Virus record (IMG/VR): IMGVR_UViG_3300017917_001562
Coordinates: 44,582-108,581 of that record
Source of the DNA: a virus
Strand: one strand, 5' to 3'
DNA length: 64,000 bases
The notes under the pieces: generated by a model
Databases searched by the model: none
Seen by the model: the letters and a program-made list of their open reading frames with translations, nothing else
What the model was told of the DNA's origin: nothing
Made by a program: the position numbers and the translations under genes
In this document: positions 30,631 through 39,536 of the stretch, in pieces
Layout: every line of letters starts with the position of its first letter
Position numbering within the stretch: position 1 is the stretch's first letter

Positions 30631-32203
30631 TTTGTGCCTCCAGTTCATCTAGTTTTGCTTCATTTAGACCTGAATCGTCTATATGATGCTCTTCAGTTTC
30701 TTCAACTTCAAACAATGTGTTAAACATGGTGTTGGCGTTAACAGTTTTCTTACCTGTATAACCGCGAGTACCAACAATACTTAGCCAATATCTGTTGTAA
30801 TGTTCTACTAGCTGTTCTGCCTTGCCCCTATCCGAAGTAGCAAAAATGTCGTTAACAATATCTCTAAAGTATGTGCGGTCATACAGTCTAGTATTACGGC
30901 GATCTGTACTGGTAGCTACTAACATATCTGGATATAGACCAGCATCACACTGTCTATTAGCTTCTTGAACTGCATGAATGTGTGTCCATACATTATGACC
31001 CATTTGTAGCGTATAGCTAAAACTGTCCCACGAAGTTTTGCCTTCTTTACCTATTTTATTTAGGTCGCCGGGCTTGTAGTAACAAACATCGTTGATTTTT
31101 AAACGCTCACTGACGGGACTTTCTAAGAAACTGTCAAAGATTTTATCCTGCAGAACAGCGTCCCTAAATGGCCTGGTATCTGTAGAATACTTCTTGTTAT
31201 CAACACTGGGTTGCATTTGATAACTCCACTTGGCACGATCTGGAGTAACTACATCATAGTAGATTTGTCCGTTGGCAGTTGCTAGGAAAGGACTGGCACA
31301 ATCAAAACTGATAGTAAAGTTTTCGTTATGATATCTACGAACTGCTCGTTGGATGTCTGTTAATAACAATGCCCATTCTAGTTTACTGGTACCAAGAAAA
31401 TGCATCCAATCATGTAGCCCTGGTTCTAATAATCCGTCGAACCTTAAGGCCACAATTCTTTTTAAGGTTAAATGTACATCACACATGTTCTGGCCGCCCA
31501 TAGCCCAACCATTAAAGTGATCGTTGGGATATTGTTTTGGGTCACAGTATTTTTTCATTTGATCATACCAAATGTCTGCTTCAGTATGATTTTCACCTTG
31601 TAAAACATTTAAGAATTTACACTTACCTGTACGATTACGCATAAAGTAATCGTTGTTAATATAAGTGCCTTCTACTGCTTCTGCAAAAGTGGTAATACCA
31701 GTGGCTTTTTGTCCTGCGGCACTACGAGCAACCCACGCAGGAATATCAAGAATCATGCCCCGATCCATGTAAGCATCCATCCACTTAAGAACTTGCTCAC
31801 GCTTCTTTTGTGCTTTGGGACAATTGGGATCTTTCCAATTACCTTCCCATACACCCTTACCAATTTGGAATCCGCCACTATCTCCTAATACAAAACTATT
31901 TGGATCACGATTACGAACCATGTCCTCTTTGGCGTCAAACTTGTTTGTATCTAAGTTAGCATGGCCAGCACTGTACAGTGCCCACTTATATGGAAAGTAC
32001 GCTTCGTTAGGATTAAGCCAGTTAAGGCCTTCCATGCCACGATCAAACAGTTTAGGCATACGATTTGCATCAATATAGCTTGGATCGTGTCGTTGCTTGC
32101 CTACATAGGTAGCATAGAAACCACTGAGTGCCGGCAAAAAGACTGCCCATTGACTTTGCCCGTCTTTACCGAGTTGTTTCTCTGTCAGATTATCTCTTTT
32201 CAT
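30623..32203 (-). CDS. dpdA: DpdA-like DNA transglycosylase (TGT superfamily)
   Basis: 526 aa. Motifs of tRNA-guanine transglycosylases occur in order: FVLGDSGGFQIGKG near 105-117, FLNVLQGEN near 197, GWAMGGQNM near 232, FLGTSKLEWALLLTDIQRAV near 267-286, and ISFDCASPF near 300-308 with the candidate nucleophile Asp. No tRNA-binding PUA domain. In phages and islands DpdA swaps guanine for a 7-deazaguanine in DNA. FolE, QueD and QueE in the same region support this. The C-terminal 70 residues are acidic and novel to me. Confidence 0.83.
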   Translation of the reverse strand: MKRDNLTEKQLGKDGQSQWAVFLPALSGFYATYVGKQRHDPSYIDANRMPKLFDRGMEGLNWLNPNEAYFPYKWALYSAGHANLDTNKFDAKEDMVRNRDPNSFVLGDSGGFQIGKGVWEGNWKDPNCPKAQKKREQVLKWMDAYMDRGMILDIPAWVARSAAGQKATGITTFAEAVEGTYINNDYFMRNRTGKCKFLNVLQGENHTEADIWYDQMKKYCDPKQYPNDHFNGWAMGGQNMCDVHLTLKRIVALRFDGLLEPGLHDWMHFLGTSKLEWALLLTDIQRAVRRYHNENFTISFDCASPFLATANGQIYYDVVTPDRAKWSYQMQPSVDNKKYSTDTRPFRDAVLQDKIFDSFLESPVSERLKINDVCYYKPGDLNKIGKEGKTSWDSFSYTLQMGHNVWTHIHAVQEANRQCDAGLYPDMLVATSTDRRNTRLYDRTYFRDIVNDIFATSDRGKAEQLVEHYNRYWLSIVGTRGYTGKKTVNANTMFNTLFEVEETEEHHIDDSGLNEAKLDELEAQNV

Positions 32204-32218
32204 TGCGTTATCTACATA

Positions 32219-32950
32219 TTACTTAGTCTGTGCTGGAAGAATATAGTTGTATTCGGCAATGCCACTGTCTACGGTAATCATTGCTGCACCTTCATCACTG
32301 ATTTTAAATGTCTTGTCTCCAGGCAAGCTCAAAATGCTGATAACTACACCAACAGGCCAAGCCCAAGATTTAGTTAGTTTACCACTTACACCTTGTGCAA
32401 ACACAAAATTACCTGCGTGACTGCTATGGTCACCAAAGTAAAACTTCAAATCGCCATTTTCAGTTTTGGCAATAAAGTTATTTTCTTCACTGTTGGCACT
32501 GGCCTGAAACTTCAAACGCTGAATGTTTGCGGCCGCTGGAACAATGTCCACATTCCAGTTAACTGCTTTCATTTTAACAGTCTTAAGTTTGTCATTGACA
32601 ATTTCAGCGGCCATAAAACGATAGTCGTTTTTAAAGTCGCCGGCTTTGTTTTCAAAGTGTACTCCTACTGGTACAGACTCGCCTTCTTTGTCTTGACGAT
32701 TAACGGTAATAGCTGCTTCTTCTTTGTATTCGGGAATATTAAGAATGGTATTGAGTTTGCCCAAGTTAGGCATACCAAAAGTGCCTACAAATTCTCCTAC
32801 AGTGCCTTTGAATTTAGCCTGTAGAATAACACTGCGGTCTTCAGCAATTGCTTCAAGTTTAGTTTCTGTGTCACTGCCTACAATTTTTACTAGGTCAATA
32901 ACGCCTAAGCCATGAGTATGTTGTACGATGTCTAATAGATGGTCTTTCAT
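32219..32950 (-). CDS. 45: sliding clamp, DNA polymerase processivity factor (T4 gp45 type)
   Basis: 243 aa, somewhat longer than T4 gp45 (228 aa). Two-domain beta-rich protein without catalytic motifs; the order and neighbourhood (polymerase just upstream, clamp loader elsewhere) support the assignment. T4 gp45 also activates late transcription, consistent with late-type promoters here. TTGGAG SD and a sigma70-type promoter. Confidence 0.8.
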   Translation of the reverse strand: MKDHLLDIVQHTHGLGVIDLVKIVGSDTETKLEAIAEDRSVILQAKFKGTVGEFVGTFGMPNLGKLNTILNIPEYKEEAAITVNRQDKEGESVPVGVHFENKAGDFKNDYRFMAAEIVNDKLKTVKMKAVNWNVDIVPAAANIQRLKFQASANSEENNFIAKTENGDLKFYFGDHSSHAGNFVFAQGVSGKLTKSWAWPVGVVISILSLPGDKTFKISDEGAAMITVDSGIAEYNYILPAQTK

Positions 32951-32970
32951 ATTTTCTCCAATGATTGTTA

Positions 32971-32999
32971 ATTTTATATGGTTTATTTAGGTTTGTCAA
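32971..32999 (-). promoter_or_regulatory. 45: sigma70-type promoter (TTGACA-17-TAAAAT)
   Basis: TTGACA at 32999-32994, TAAAAT at 32976-32971, 17-bp spacer. Again the TGA in the -35 lies at the end of the upstream (methyltransferase) gene. It drives the clamp. Confidence 0.75.
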
Positions 33000-33952
33000 G
33001 CATTAACTGCACAAATTTTACCCAATGCTTGATGTCGCTTAGTAGTTGTTAGTATACCGGGTTTTTTGATTTCTACCCAGTGTACATTAGTGCTTGTAGA
33101 ACGGTATTGAATAATCTCAAAACCTAGTTTGTCGAAGATACTGTTTAATAATTTTTGAGTAAGATAGCTTTTGTAGCCAGACTCTGCAGCTTCTGCACAC
33201 TGTACTACATCGCAGTTATTGTAACTAAACATCATTACACCCCCAGGTCTTAGTAAATCATAACACTGTTTGAGAGTATGTTTAGTTTCTTTAAAAGGCC
33301 AAAAGTTTACAACATTCCAAGCAAATATAAAACCAAATTGGCCTTGTGGTAGCGCACTATAATCAAATTCTTTAACCCCGTGGGTACCGACAAAGTAAGG
33401 TCTAACTCGTCTTCTATAAATTTCATTAAATTTACTCAAAGTTGAATCTATAAATTCTTGATGTCTATCCACAATATATAATGGATCACCTGCAACTAAA
33501 CTTTCGGTCCATTCACCATCCCCTGGCCCTATTTCTAAAGTAGGATATTGCCAACTAGTGTAAGATCTTACAACTGTGCCAATCTCTCCCCGCTCGTCAC
33601 GTGATAAATCTAAAACACGATCAGATCTTTCTACAATGTAATTACTCAAACACGGAACCATTGGATTTTTATATGTGTAATCCAATTCCATCATTGTAGC
33701 TGTAACTTCAGAAATTTCGTTATCTATTTCTTTGATTAACTGTAAAATTTGCTCTTGTTGATTTTCAATTTGGTTTTCTATTAGACTTAGAAATTTTATA
33801 ATTTCATTTAATGATGATTTATAATTTTCGTGCAATTGTAAATTAAGATTTTTACTAACAGCTGCATCTACACTATTAAGTTCGTGATTTAATGCACCAA
33901 ATGAAATATTTTGCAAATTATTTCTTAAATTAATTAATTCACTTAATTTCAT
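32996..33952 (-). CDS. SAM-dependent methyltransferase with N-terminal coiled coil
   Basis: 318 aa. Residues 1-90 form a heptad-rich coiled coil (LSLIENQIENQQEQILQL). The C-terminal class I fold shows TLEIGPGDGEWTESL (motif I), FGFIFAWNVVNFWPF and LLRPGGVMMFSYNN. Such type 11-like enzymes methylate small molecules or sugars. Substrate unknown. It lies between polymerase and clamp genes. Confidence 0.8.
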   Translation of the reverse strand: MKLSELINLRNNLQNISFGALNHELNSVDAAVSKNLNLQLHENYKSSLNEIIKFLSLIENQIENQQEQILQLIKEIDNEISEVTATMMELDYTYKNPMVPCLSNYIVERSDRVLDLSRDERGEIGTVVRSYTSWQYPTLEIGPGDGEWTESLVAGDPLYIVDRHQEFIDSTLSKFNEIYRRRVRPYFVGTHGVKEFDYSALPQGQFGFIFAWNVVNFWPFKETKHTLKQCYDLLRPGGVMMFSYNNCDVVQCAEAAESGYKSYLTQKLLNSIFDKLGFEIIQYRSTSTNVHWVEIKKPGILTTTKRHQALGKICAVNA

Positions 33953-33960
33953 TTGTTATT

Positions 33961-36624
33961 TCACTCAAAGCTAAACAGTGTTGTAAAAGTAGATCTAATG
34001 TCAGTGGCTTCGCCTAAGTTCCATTCCAACACACCCAACAAGTTATCTATCTTTTGGTCAACAATGGTATCTTCCATGTTGTTGTCATCAAATGGCAAGT
34101 CTTTAAACCACTGCGGAATGTGTGTTTCATCTGTAGGATATGCTACGCTGGTATAACCTAAAGGATTATCTTTGACTTTACAAACAATAACTTTCATACC
34201 ATCAGTGATAGACAAACTGTAGTTGTCACTGTGCATACGACGCAGGTTGTTCCAGTTCATGGCTGCACGAACATGTCCTGGCATGTTAGCTTTGCCTAGT
34301 CTTACTTCTTCTGCGGTATACTTGGTTAAGTTATTAACACGCTTGGGTGTACCTTTCTCCCACGGCGGCCGCTCTTGGAACTGATATTTAAATTCTTTAA
34401 TTTTTTCTACAACGGTGTCACGATCAATGCCAGTTAGTACATCCAATAAAATTTCACTTAAAAAGTCTTGTACAATCTTTGGTGTATCACTGCGCTTAAG
34501 ATCTAGGCCCATAGCCTTAACTTTACCTGGCTTGCCGTTAACATCCTGTCGCTTGCCTTCTTTATCATAGATAAGAACAGCATAACGCTTTTTCTTAATA
34601 AACAGGCCTTTAGTAGCAATAAGTTCACGGCCACCTTTAATGATAGCACCGTTTTCTCGGGGACAATGACAGGCTCGTTCCATAAATGCAGGAAAGCTTT
34701 CATTGACTTGATCTGCTATGTTGTCATAGACCTGTATGGCAATGTCTTTGTTCCATTCCATACGACCTGCTTCTACATCTGCTCTAACAGCAGGCCACGC
34801 ACTGAAATAAACACTGTCAGTGTCACCGTATATGATTGCATCCCCTACATGGTCATACTTGCCTGTAATTGCTTCATTGACAAAACTGTCCATGTGTTTA
34901 GCAATAGTTCTACCAGTTAGAGTTGTACTTTGACCAATACGCTGATCAAAGAATCTACAGCCTGGATTTAAAATAGCACCATACAAACTGTTCAAGTTAA
35001 TTTTCTTAACTAACTGTCGTTTGTCCCAATATTCTTGATCTTCGGGAGTTGTGGCTTCTTTTAGTTTAGCCTGCATTTGTTTTCGTTCAGCATACCAACG
35101 CTCCAACAAACCTGGCACAATACCTTTCCGTTCGTAAGTAAAGATAGTACCATTGGCACTTAATGTCCATGGTTTATTGCTGTCAAAGATAATGCGCCAA
35201 ACATCTGCTGCACTGACAATGTCACTGGTACCATCCTGTTCCCAGTCTATGGTAATTTCTACACTGGGATCACCACGCATCACTGCTTCATATTCAAGAC
35301 TACCAAACAAACCTTCCCACGCAGCCGCAAAGCTGTCTCCGGAGGCAATTTTATCTTGAATATACTTTTCAGTCATTATAGGTCTTAATTGACCTACGAT
35401 TGTTTCCGGTCCCATGTTAAGGGCTCGAATAGCCGAGGGATAGAGCGAGTTGATGTCAATGGCGCCGATGTACTCGTGCATACCTCTTTTGGGGTAAGCA
35501 ACATAGGCACCTGCTGCCTGCGTTTCTCCATCTTCTTCTCTACCTTTCCTGTTAGGTACGACCAATCCTTGCCTGTGTGCTTCATTGATAATTGCCTGTT
35601 CTGTAGTTGCTACGGCACCCAATGTTGTCTGCAATAACACCGTGTTATCGTGAGCAATGGTATTTGCCAAATCTAAGAAACGAAGTTTCTTATCCAGTTT
35701 CGCTATCAAGCGAGTATCTTGTCTGTTATACACTAAAAACTTTTCAAAGTCTTTGTTGTATAATTGATCTAGTGTACCTTCATAAGGTGTCTTTCTTTCG
35801 TCAAGTTCGTATTCGCCAATGGCATCCAAACTATAACTATGCCGTTCTTCGTATGTATATTTGCGATACAACTGCATATAGTCCATATGCACACGACCAA
35901 TTAAGTCAAAGGTTGTATTAACAGCACCAAATCGTTCAAACTCTCGTTGCTTGGGAAACTGACCCCACAAACACATACGGCGTGTATCGTCTTTACTCAG
36001 CACACGAGTAATACGGCCAATGGTATATGGAATGTCATAGCCTTCACTGTTCCAACCCGTTAAAATGTCTGCGTCATCGATCAAGTTTAAGAATGTGTCC
36101 AGCATATCCTCTTCACGGTCGAAGATATAACAGTTATCAAACTTAGCACAGATTTCTTCAGCAGTGGCCCAGCTCATTGATTTGGGAGGAATGGCCAGCG
36201 TGACTAATTTGTCTAACCAATCTAAATAAACAGATATAGCGGTAATGTTATTGAATGGATCAGTTGTTGGTGCAAAGCCTCGTTCAGGGTCAAAGTTTGC
36301 TTCAATGTCAAAAAACGCTACATTTAGTTTAGGAGGCTCAGCACCTAAATAGTTTTCTTCAAGACACCTGAATACAGGCTTAAAGTCACTTTCCCAAAGC
36401 CTTTTACCGCTTTGTACTCTAAGTTCTTTTTGGAATTCTTTGCCGTTGCGTGTGGCAAATCTAGTTACCGGAGTACCGTAGATGGTACGATGTTTACCTC
36501 GGGGGTCATCATAATAAAACACATAGTTAGCGGGATATTCTTGGTACTGTCTTTGACCGTTTATCCGTTCAACTACATGGATTCTATCACGCTGTTTGTC
36601 AAATAATGCGTCAATGTAGGACAT
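33961..36624 (-). CDS. 43: family B DNA polymerase (T4 gp43 type)
   Basis: 887 aa, close to T4 gp43 (898). Exo I AFFDIEANFDP near 103-113; polymerase motif A AIDINSLYPSAI near 388, motif B KINLNSLYGAILNPG near 541, motif C IYGDTDSVYF near 600. It has both proofreading and synthesis sites. The C-terminal tail TTLFSFE is a plausible clamp-binding peptide, as in T4-related polymerases. Start ATG 36624 overlaps the previous gene. Confidence 0.95.
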   Translation of the reverse strand: MSYIDALFDKQRDRIHVVERINGQRQYQEYPANYVFYYDDPRGKHRTIYGTPVTRFATRNGKEFQKELRVQSGKRLWESDFKPVFRCLEENYLGAEPPKLNVAFFDIEANFDPERGFAPTTDPFNNITAISVYLDWLDKLVTLAIPPKSMSWATAEEICAKFDNCYIFDREEDMLDTFLNLIDDADILTGWNSEGYDIPYTIGRITRVLSKDDTRRMCLWGQFPKQREFERFGAVNTTFDLIGRVHMDYMQLYRKYTYEERHSYSLDAIGEYELDERKTPYEGTLDQLYNKDFEKFLVYNRQDTRLIAKLDKKLRFLDLANTIAHDNTVLLQTTLGAVATTEQAIINEAHRQGLVVPNRKGREEDGETQAAGAYVAYPKRGMHEYIGAIDINSLYPSAIRALNMGPETIVGQLRPIMTEKYIQDKIASGDSFAAAWEGLFGSLEYEAVMRGDPSVEITIDWEQDGTSDIVSAADVWRIIFDSNKPWTLSANGTIFTYERKGIVPGLLERWYAERKQMQAKLKEATTPEDQEYWDKRQLVKKINLNSLYGAILNPGCRFFDQRIGQSTTLTGRTIAKHMDSFVNEAITGKYDHVGDAIIYGDTDSVYFSAWPAVRADVEAGRMEWNKDIAIQVYDNIADQVNESFPAFMERACHCPRENGAIIKGGRELIATKGLFIKKKRYAVLIYDKEGKRQDVNGKPGKVKAMGLDLKRSDTPKIVQDFLSEILLDVLTGIDRDTVVEKIKEFKYQFQERPPWEKGTPKRVNNLTKYTAEEVRLGKANMPGHVRAAMNWNNLRRMHSDNYSLSITDGMKVIVCKVKDNPLGYTSVAYPTDETHIPQWFKDLPFDDNNMEDTIVDQKIDNLLGVLEWNLGEATDIRSTFTTLFSFE

Positions 36625-36928
36625 AAGTTTGTAATATTAACTTAATTAGGCCAGTACTGTCAATGGTTGCTAACAATACATAATTGCCAAATATACCAAA
36701 ACTACCGCGGCTGTAAGCACAGCCTGCACTGATTGTACAACCAATAATAAAGGCCGCATAAAGTGGGATAAATGGTAAGTTGGGAACTGTGATAGCATAG
36801 GTAAGACTGCAACCAATGCTGATTGCCCATGCTATCATTTCAAACACAAATCTTACTTTATGACTGCGCCAATCATTAACAATAAATTCTTTGGCACCAG
36901 CCCACCAGCTTTTAACGCTTTCGGTCAA
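36611..36928 (-). CDS. small membrane protein with TTG start
   Basis: 105 aa from a TTG at 36928 overlapping the dsbA stop (TTTGA), with AGGAA 8 nt upstream. About three hydrophobic segments, including FEMIAWAISIGCSLTYAI and FIPLYAAFIIGCTISAG. Function unknown. Confidence 0.65.
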   Translation of the reverse strand: MTESVKSWWAGAKEFIVNDWRSHKVRFVFEMIAWAISIGCSLTYAITVPNLPFIPLYAAFIIGCTISAGCAYSRGSFGIFGNYVLLATIDSTGLIKLILQTYVLH

Positions 36929-37197
36929 AGAGTTTTTCCTACAGTTTCAAGAATAGTATTCAATTCATCGTGGTCGCGATTGGTTTCGCCTAGCTTGGCT
37001 TTATGTGCAATCTTAATTGCTTTTTTCAGTGTGGCCGGTTTAATTTCTAGTTCTTCGGCAATGGCCTTAATGGTTTCATTAAGACCCTCGTTAAGGGTAT
37101 CAACTTCTTGAAGCACGGTCATGCCTTCTGTAATTAATTGCGTCAATTTGATTTTGGCTTCGCCGTTGAAGCTGCGTGAGTATCCAGAGTCTGACAT
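36925..37197 (-). CDS. dsbA: DsbA-like double-stranded DNA-binding protein (T4 type)
   Basis: 90 aa, same size as T4 DsbA (89 aa). Helical protein with LNEGLNETIKAIAEELEIK and TLKKAIKIAHKAKL. T4 DsbA binds dsDNA at late promoters. The match is by size, helix pattern and position beside replication genes; moderate. AAGGA SD. Confidence 0.6.
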   Translation of the reverse strand: MSDSGYSRSFNGEAKIKLTQLITEGMTVLQEVDTLNEGLNETIKAIAEELEIKPATLKKAIKIAHKAKLGETNRDHDELNTILETVGKTL

Positions 37198-37257
37198 ATT
37201 AGATCCTTTATAAAAATGTTATTGTAAATTATTGAAAAGTAAAAATCAATTTAATTG

Positions 37258-37265
37258 GATAAATA
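37258..37265 (+). promoter_or_regulatory. late-type promoter motif GATAAATA for the endonuclease gene
   Basis: Same octamer and nearly the same distance (67 nt) to the ATG as at 3558. Sequence around it differs, so the motif itself is conserved. Confidence 0.5.
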
Positions 37266-37270
37266 TTAGT

Positions 37271-37324
37271 GTAGTTCGCGGAGCGGGAACTCCCAACTAC
37301 TCTATGATTGAAAGGAATCACAGC
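37271..37324 (+). promoter_or_regulatory. structured leader of the endonuclease gene
   Basis: Two hairpins are visible. GTAGTT pairs with AACTAC, enclosing GGGAACTCCC. Then TGATT-GAAAGG-AATCA puts the SD GAAAGGA in a hairpin loop just before the ATG at 37325. The endonuclease at 3628 has the equivalent AGTT-GAAAAGG-AACT with different stem bases. T4 endonuclease genes use leader hairpins to block translation of early read-through mRNA. Confidence 0.5.
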
Positions 37325-37915
37325 ATGAATATTTATTTTAAACCCACCTACCTGTATATTAAACAACACAACATAACAGGATTGAAATACTTTGGGAAAA
37401 CAGTTAAACTTGATGTGTTTAAGTATAAAGGATCGGGTAAACATTGGTCGAGACATTTAAAGAAATACGGTAATGATGTTACTACTGTTTGGCACCAACT
37501 TTTTCACAATAAAGAAGAATTAGTTGAATTTGCTACTAAGTTTTCTATAGATAACGACATTGTGAATTCCCCGCAGTGGGCCAACTTAAAAATAGAAGAT
37601 GGGTTATGGGGTGGTGGGGTAAAAGGTATAAAACTAAAGCCCATGTCTCTGGAACATAAAGCAAAGTTATCAGAGTCGGTTAAAAATGCATACGAGAAAA
37701 AAGGTTGCAAAATAAAAGACAGAACTCCCCTTGTTATCAAAACTAAAGTTAAAAAAGTAGGATGGACTTGGGAAAAGGAAAGTAAAGAAAGGCACTCATT
37801 GCGTCAATTGGGAATTCCAAAAAGACGAATGTGTTGTGTACATTGCAAAAAAGAAGGTAGCATAGCTAATATTCTTCAATGGCACGGTGATAAATGTAAA
37901 ATGAACCCTGTTTAG
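37325..37915 (+). CDS. GIY-YIG homing endonuclease with C-terminal zinc finger
   Basis: 196 aa from the ATG at 37325. YLYIKQHNITGLKYFGKT, FKYKGSGKHWSRHLKKYG and DVTTVW are Seg-like GIY-YIG blocks. A NUMOD-type linker (MSLEHKAKLSESVKNAYEKK) precedes a finger CCVHCKKEGSIANILQW then HGDKC, shared with the 18555 endonuclease. It lies against transcription of its neighbours, between dsbA and a radical SAM gene. Confidence 0.82.
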   Translation: MNIYFKPTYLYIKQHNITGLKYFGKTVKLDVFKYKGSGKHWSRHLKKYGNDVTTVWHQLFHNKEELVEFATKFSIDNDIVNSPQWANLKIEDGLWGGGVKGIKLKPMSLEHKAKLSESVKNAYEKKGCKIKDRTPLVIKTKVKKVGWTWEKESKERHSLRQLGIPKRRMCCVHCKKEGSIANILQWHGDKCKMNPV

Positions 37916-37943
37916 TATAACAAGTAGCGAATTTGTTATACTA
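37913..37943 (+). terminator. perfect 11-bp inverted repeat after the endonuclease gene
   Basis: TAGTATAACAA (37913-37923), 9-nt loop, TTGTTATACTA (37933-37943). It includes the stop codon. It is AT-rich without a following T-run, and a GC-rich hairpin (GCGG-GTTC-CCGC, about 37948-37959) follows. Either may end transcription in either direction. Confidence 0.5.
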
Positions 37944-37981
37944 GGCGCGGGTTCCCGCCTACCCGGTCCTAAGGCCAAGGT

Positions 37982-39097
37982 CTATTTGCTCAATAATATA
38001 TTTAATTCAGGCCAAAGTTCTTGAAAACTATATTTTGGTATAATGACCTGTTCCATTTGTTGTATCCAATCTAAAAATCGTTTTGATTTAGTGGAGTCTT
38101 CAATATCATCTAATAAACTTTGTTTTACACCAGTTAAAAAAATATCATCAAATCCCAAACTATCTATTTCTTGTACAGCTAAATCTCTTATTGGTTTACT
38201 GTGTCCAAATGATAAAAAACTATCTGTAGATAAATTATATGGATCATTGCTAGCAAGTCCTAATTGCCAATTAACTCTTAAATTGCCTTTGCTGTCAGCA
38301 AATTCATATAATTCTTTTAATCTTGTTGCATTGAAAATAGTATATACTGGGTGTAAAGTAACATTGTTGGTTGTAAAATCTATTTTAAGTTGCTGGATAT
38401 TTTTACATAGTAAATCCCAATCACCGCCTGCCCTTACATATTCAAATCGATCTTCTATATTATCAAAACTTAAATTCCAATAAGTTTTTGGAAAGTTTAA
38501 AAGTTTTTCATAGATTTTGTTTTTTGTCAAATCAACACTACCGTTTGTAAGTACATCAATTTTAACATGTTTAGGCAACATATCTAACAATCGTATATTG
38601 TTTTTTTGCAGTAAGGGCTCGCCACCTAACAAATAAACACATTCAATTGTATCTAAGTTTTCTTCTATTAGGTCAAATAATGATTCTGTGTAATCTCTAT
38701 TAACAGATTCTATAGGTAAGTTTCTTATTTTTCGCCATTCGCTGCTGTCATGTGTGTTACAATACCTGCAAGTTAAATTGCAGACATTGCTCCAGCGGAT
38801 ATCAATTAGTTTTAATTTTCTATATTCTTGTCGAGGAAATTGATCATTGAATGCTGACCATTGGCTACTGCCTGGTGCTGTTGATTCTATGCTATAACAA
38901 CCTGAACAATAGTTATTTGCTTTACCATTCTTTAGATCATGTTGTAGTTGAATAAATTTGCTTTTTTGAAAAATTTGCTGTACAGGTTCTTGCCTTACAC
39001 TACCCAAAGGCACCGACCCACTACAGCATAAACCAACATAGCCGTTCACAGACACGAACAGCCCTGTGTCTACAGCACTACAGTAATAATCTTTCAT
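37982..39097 (-). CDS. radical SAM protein with N-terminal auxiliary Cys region
   Basis: 371 aa. The N-terminus carries Cys at YYCSAVD, VGLCCSGS and YCSGCYS, which looks like a SPASM/twitch auxiliary cluster placed before the core. The core motif SNVCNLTCRYCNTHDSSEW (C-x3-C-x2-C) is near 110-121 and YLLGGEPLLQ near 155. These enzymes are often called twitch-domain radical SAM proteins in T4-like phages. Substrate unknown. Confidence 0.78.
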   Translation of the reverse strand: MKDYYCSAVDTGLFVSVNGYVGLCCSGSVPLGSVRQEPVQQIFQKSKFIQLQHDLKNGKANNYCSGCYSIESTAPGSSQWSAFNDQFPRQEYRKLKLIDIRWSNVCNLTCRYCNTHDSSEWRKIRNLPIESVNRDYTESLFDLIEENLDTIECVYLLGGEPLLQKNNIRLLDMLPKHVKIDVLTNGSVDLTKNKIYEKLLNFPKTYWNLSFDNIEDRFEYVRAGGDWDLLCKNIQQLKIDFTTNNVTLHPVYTIFNATRLKELYEFADSKGNLRVNWQLGLASNDPYNLSTDSFLSFGHSKPIRDLAVQEIDSLGFDDIFLTGVKQSLLDDIEDSTKSKRFLDWIQQMEQVIIPKYSFQELWPELNILLSK

Positions 39098-39100
39098 TAA

Positions 39101-39535
39101 TTATTTAAGACTGGCTCTCAGCATCCAACCATGTTTTTGGTGTGCGTCTAGTCTTTCAGCTAAAAAGTTGCTGAGACCGTGTTGACCTTCGCGTTCTGCT
39201 AGGTCGTAGACCAATTTGATTACCTTAAGAATCTTATCGTTGTCAGCAAGTAATTCTGCAACCATTTGATCCTTGGGCAACACATCAGTTTCATCTTCAA
39301 TTTGGGTAAGCATACTTAAGCGTGTATAACTACCGGGAGTATAGCTGCCTAGTTTACGAATGTTTTCAGCAAAAGAATCAATACTGCCATACACTTCTTC
39401 GTAAATTTTACCAAACAAGTCATGATACTCTAAAAAGTCTGAACCTTCTACATTCCAATGAAAGTAGTGTGCTTTTAGATAAAAACTAAATTCTGTGCTG
39501 AATGCAATTTTCATTGCTTTTACTAATTCGTCCAT
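39101..39535 (-). CDS. dps: Dps-like ferritin
   Basis: 144 aa four-helix protein. KAHYFHWNVEGSDFLEYHDL and FGKIYEEVYGSIDSFAENIR give the Dps ferroxidase pattern (H, then D and E of the neighbouring subunit). Dps cages store iron, quench peroxide and can bind DNA. The gene lies between radical SAM and virion genes, so it may protect DNA or supply iron. Confidence 0.83.
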   Translation of the reverse strand: MDELVKAMKIAFSTEFSFYLKAHYFHWNVEGSDFLEYHDLFGKIYEEVYGSIDSFAENIRKLGSYTPGSYTRLSMLTQIEDETDVLPKDQMVAELLADNDKILKVIKLVYDLAEREGQHGLSNFLAERLDAHQKHGWMLRASLK

Positions 39536-39536
39536 T

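Noticed and set aside
37916-37981. Possible group I intron end or attachment site after the endonuclease, from its inverted repeat and GC-rich hairpin
   Set aside because: No intron core (P3-P8) or split exon is visible, and the neighbouring genes are intact. Simple terminator-like hairpins explain it.
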